A DNA stretch of 15,519 bases from Nitrosopumilales archaeon (GTDB lineage Archaea > Thermoproteota > Nitrososphaeria > Nitrososphaerales > Nitrosopumilaceae). Position numbers and translations under genes: made by a program. How positions within the stretch are numbered: the first letter of the stretch is position 1; the number at the start of each line of letters is the position of its first letter. Location: the NCBI GenBank assembly GCA_025350175.1, contig JANXYF010000153.1, positions 1 through 15,519 on the forward strand, in the 5' to 3' direction. Below are positions 13,318-15,519 of this stretch, in pieces. Below the pieces are notes generated by a model that saw only the letters and a program-made list of their open reading frames with translations, was not told the DNA's origin and ran no database searches.

Positions 13318-14502
13318 ATGAGTCTAGCCCCACAAGAATTAGAAAATAGCGCAAGTAAATTTGCTGCAGAAGCAATAAAACTTGATTCTCAAGGTGCCAG
13401 AGGAATGGCAATTGCAAATTATCAAAGAGCAATTGAATCACTTGTTAAATTAATCCAGCTTTATCCTGAAAACAAACTAAATAGAGTATATCAAGAGAGA
13501 ACTGCCGCATATCAGAATCGCATCAAGGCATTGCAGATGAATAATGTTGAATTGGAACCAGCTGTTGATCCGAAAGCAACTCCTGAAGAACAAAAACAAT
13601 CTCTTACTAAAAATGAACTAGACTCACTGATAATGAAGGAAAAACCAAATGTAACATGGGAAGAAGTTATCGGCTTGGACGATGCAAAGAATGCTTTACG
13701 TGAATCAATTGTATATCCTGCAAAACGACCAGACCTGTTCCCGCTTGGATGGCCAAGAGGAATCTTACTTTATGGTCCACCGGGCTGTGGAAAGACAGTC
13801 ATTGCAGCAGCTACTGCAAATGAGATTGATGGTTACTTTATCAACGTAGACGCAGCATCTATGATGAGCAAATGGCTAGGAGAAGCTGAAAAAAATGTAT
13901 CCAAACTATTCCAAATGGCAAGAGGATTGGCGGAAAAAGAAGGACTTCCAGTTATATTATTTATTGATGAAGTAGATTCACTTCTTGGTAATCGTAACAG
14001 TGAGATTGGTGGAGAGATTCGTGTCAAAAACCAATTCCTAACCGAGATGGATGGAATAAATGGTAAAGGAAAAGACCTCAAACTCTATGTCATTGGTGCA
14101 ACAAACAAACCGTGGAGTCTTGACTGGCCATTTCTTAGAAGATTTACCAAGAGAGTCTATGTTTCACTTCCATCAGTTGAAGCAAGAGAAGCACTATTCA
14201 ATCTCTACACTGCACCATTACACAAGGATGATAAAGTAAAGTCAATTGAGCTTGCAAAACTTGCAGATGGGTATAGTGCATCTGATGTTAAAGATATTTG
14301 CCAATCTGCACAATTGATGGTTGTAAACGATTTGTTCCACTCCCCAAACTTTGGAGAAGAAGTATTGGGAGAGCCAAAATCACAACCGCGTATACTGACA
14401 ACAGCTGACTTCAAAGAGATCATATCAAGAAGAAAGCCAAGTGTTAGCATGGAAATGATTAGGGCATACTACAAGTGGACTGAACAATTCAAAGCACTCT
14501 AG
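13318..14502 (+). CDS. cdvC: CdvC, Vps4-like AAA ATPase of the archaeal division machinery
   Basis: This 394-residue ATPase remodels ESCRT-III polymers in Cdv-type division. Residues 5-75 form a MIT domain of three helices (LENSASKFAAEAIKLDSQG, AIANYQRAIESLVKLIQ, RVYQERTAAYQNRIKAL), which binds tails of ESCRT-III proteins. A linker leads to the AAA+ module starting at about 112 (VTWEEVIGLDDAK). The Walker A motif GPPGCGKT is at 153-160 and pore loop SKWLGEAEKNV begins at 184. Walker B ILFIDE is at 213-218, sensor 1 is Asn263 (GATNKPW), and the paired arginines LRRF (274-275) are likely arginine fingers. A Vps4-type C-terminal region follows, with the final helix MEMIRAYYKWTEQF. All catalytic residues appear intact. 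It is the third gene of a cluster with an ESCRT-III paralogue; cdvA is not in the window. Confidence 0.95.
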   Translation: MSLAPQELENSASKFAAEAIKLDSQGARGMAIANYQRAIESLVKLIQLYPENKLNRVYQERTAAYQNRIKALQMNNVELEPAVDPKATPEEQKQSLTKNELDSLIMKEKPNVTWEEVIGLDDAKNALRESIVYPAKRPDLFPLGWPRGILLYGPPGCGKTVIAAATANEIDGYFINVDAASMMSKWLGEAEKNVSKLFQMARGLAEKEGLPVILFIDEVDSLLGNRNSEIGGEIRVKNQFLTEMDGINGKGKDLKLYVIGATNKPWSLDWPFLRRFTKRVYVSLPSVEAREALFNLYTAPLHKDDKVKSIELAKLADGYSASDVKDICQSAQLMVVNDLFHSPNFGEEVLGEPKSQPRILTTADFKEIISRRKPSVSMEMIRAYYKWTEQFKAL

Positions 14503-14530
14503 ATTTTATTTTTTAAACAATTTTGTTTTT
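14503..14530 (+). terminator. T-rich terminator after cdvC
   Basis: Directly after the cdvC stop the plus strand carries repeated T-tracts (ATTTTATTTTTT, then TTTTGTTTTT), typical of archaeal transcript ends. No hairpin was seen. Confidence 0.55.
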
Positions 14531-14561
14531 GCCAAAAATCTCTATTTTGAATTTTAGATCG

Positions 14562-14575
14562 GCATAAAATTTAAA
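14562..14575 (+). promoter_or_regulatory. TATA-like box of carA
   Basis: GCATAAAATTTAAA contains two overlapping candidates. CATAAAA is centred about 27 bases before the ATG at 14593, the usual distance here; TTTAAA is centred about 20 bases before it. Confidence 0.5.
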
Positions 14576-14592
14576 TTCCTATCAAAATCCAC

Positions 14593-15519
14593 ATGCAGAG
14601 GGTTTCAAGTATTCCAACAAGAAAAGCCAAACATGCAAACAAGTTTGGTGTATTGATTTTAGAAGATGGGACTGTTTTTGAGGGCATGGGTTTTGGCTAT
14701 TCTACTACTGTCTTTGGTGAAGCCGTATTCAATACTGGCATGACTGGCTATACTGAGGCACTCACGGATCCTTCCTATAGTGGACAGATTCTGACACTTA
14801 CCTATCCTCTTGTGGGAAACTATGGCGTTCCTGACCCTATAGCAAAAGATTCTGATGGTATACGAAAAAACTTTGAGTCTGAAATGATCCAGGCAAGGGG
14901 ACTAGTGGTACATGAATTATCCCTTACAGCAAGCCACTGGAATCTATCCATGACACTTGATGAATGGTTGTATAATGAAAAAATTCCAGGAATTTCAGGA
15001 ATTGATACAAGGGAACTTACGATAAAACTTCGAACAAGCGGTGTAATGATGGGCGCACTTGCAGTATCCGATGCGCCAATTGATGTATCAGAACTTAAAA
15101 AGAAATTGACATCTGCTAAAAAATACAACGATGAGGAATTTATGAACACTGTATCTACAAAAGAGCCACAAATATTTGGTTCAGAATCTGAATCAATTGT
15201 GGTAATTGACACTGGAGTAAAAAATGCAATATTGCGAAATGTTCGAAGCCTGGGATACAAGGTAATCAAAGTTCCATGGAATTATTCAATTGAGAAAATT
15301 TTATCATACAATCCAAAAGGGGTTGTTGTCTCAAATGGGCCAGGCGATCCACTCAAGTGTAGCGAAACAATGAAGACTGCAAAATCATTAATTGAGAAAA
15401 ATATTCCAACACTAGGAATTTGTCTTGGCGCACAAATCTTGGGACTGGCAGGTGGTGCAAATACTTACAAGCTAAAGTATGGTCACCGAGGACAAAACAA
15501 ATCCTGTATTGATCTTGAT
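14593..15519 (+). CDS. carA: Carbamoyl-phosphate synthase, small (glutaminase) subunit, 3'-truncated
   Basis: The small subunit hydrolyses glutamine and passes ammonia to the large subunit CarB, making carbamoyl phosphate for pyrimidines and arginine. 309 residues are visible and the frame is open to the window end. The N-terminal CarA domain shows LEDGTVFEGMGFG, EAVFNTGMTGYTEALTDPSY and SGIDTRELTIKLR. The class I glutamine amidotransferase domain begins near residue 200 (IVVIDTGVKNAILRN), with SNGPGDP and the nucleophile Cys277 in GICLGAQ, then YGHRGQN. The remaining catalytic His and Glu should lie beyond the edge. The ATG start gives a roughly 17-residue N-terminal extension (MQRVSSIPTRKAKHANK) before the first strand and sits behind a TATA-like box. 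CarB probably follows downstream. Confidence 0.95.
   Translation, partial: MQRVSSIPTRKAKHANKFGVLILEDGTVFEGMGFGYSTTVFGEAVFNTGMTGYTEALTDPSYSGQILTLTYPLVGNYGVPDPIAKDSDGIRKNFESEMIQARGLVVHELSLTASHWNLSMTLDEWLYNEKIPGISGIDTRELTIKLRTSGVMMGALAVSDAPIDVSELKKKLTSAKKYNDEEFMNTVSTKEPQIFGSESESIVVIDTGVKNAILRNVRSLGYKVIKVPWNYSIEKILSYNPKGVVVSNGPGDPLKCSETMKTAKSLIEKNIPTLGICLGAQILGLAGGANTYKLKYGHRGQNKSCIDLD

Noticed and set aside
14820..15269. Minus-strand open frame inside carA
   Set aside because: carA continues across the whole region with conserved motifs; the reverse frame is a shadow.
15418..15438. GICLGAQ in CarA with Ala instead of the common His
   Set aside because: The position after the second Gly varies among class I amidotransferases (His, Met, Ala and others) and is not part of the catalytic triad, so this does not suggest inactivity.

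Overview
The window looks like a chromosomal segment of a mesophilic ammonia-oxidising archaeon (Thaumarchaeota/Nitrososphaerota, Nitrosopumilus or Nitrosarchaeum type). The evidence is a low GC content, a methylmalonyl-CoA mutase large subunit paired with an epimerase (the bicarbonate-fixing 3-hydroxypropionate/4-hydroxybutyrate cycle), an archaeal ribosomal protein L40e, a short archaeal triosephosphate isomerase, a TrmB-type regulator, and a Cdv (ESCRT-III/Vps4) division ATPase. Many genes start 25-29 bases after a TATA-like box, as expected for leaderless archaeal transcripts. The assignment is inference from gene content, not from a database search.

Layout. 1-1939 (+): the 3' part of the methylmalonyl-CoA mutase catalytic subunit, then the epimerase one base later. 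1944-3684 (-): an HTH-CBS regulator, an MscL-like channel with unusual ends, and triosephosphate isomerase with a TTG start. 3768-4061 (+): a small protein with a CGCGG cysteine tail. 4062-6277 (-): the sucC-sucD-rpl40e cluster. 6442-10014 (-): a 109-residue orphan with an N-terminal PCNA-binding (PIP-box-like) motif, and a divergent isoleucyl-tRNA synthetase. 10087-11995 (-): a secreted protein and a TrmB-family regulator. 12155-14502 (+): three tightly spaced genes, namely an ESCRT-III (CdvB-like) paralogue, an unrecognised helical protein and CdvC (Vps4-like AAA ATPase). 14593-15519 (+): carbamoyl-phosphate synthase small subunit, cut by the window end.

How the genes fit together. Mutase and epimerase convert methylmalonyl-CoA to succinyl-CoA, and the nearby succinyl-CoA ligase interconverts succinyl-CoA and succinate with nucleotide phosphorylation. 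The region therefore clusters succinyl-CoA metabolism with translation genes (L40e, IleRS). The right-hand block is a cell-division or membrane-remodelling cassette: an ESCRT-III polymer subunit, a likely accessory protein and the ATPase that remodels such polymers. The most promising undescribed items are the middle protein of this cassette, whose C-terminal segment resembles an MIT-interacting motif, and the 109-residue protein with the PIP box.

No rRNA, tRNA, CRISPR array, insertion sequence or phage gene was seen. The non-coding gaps are all shorter than about 170 bases.
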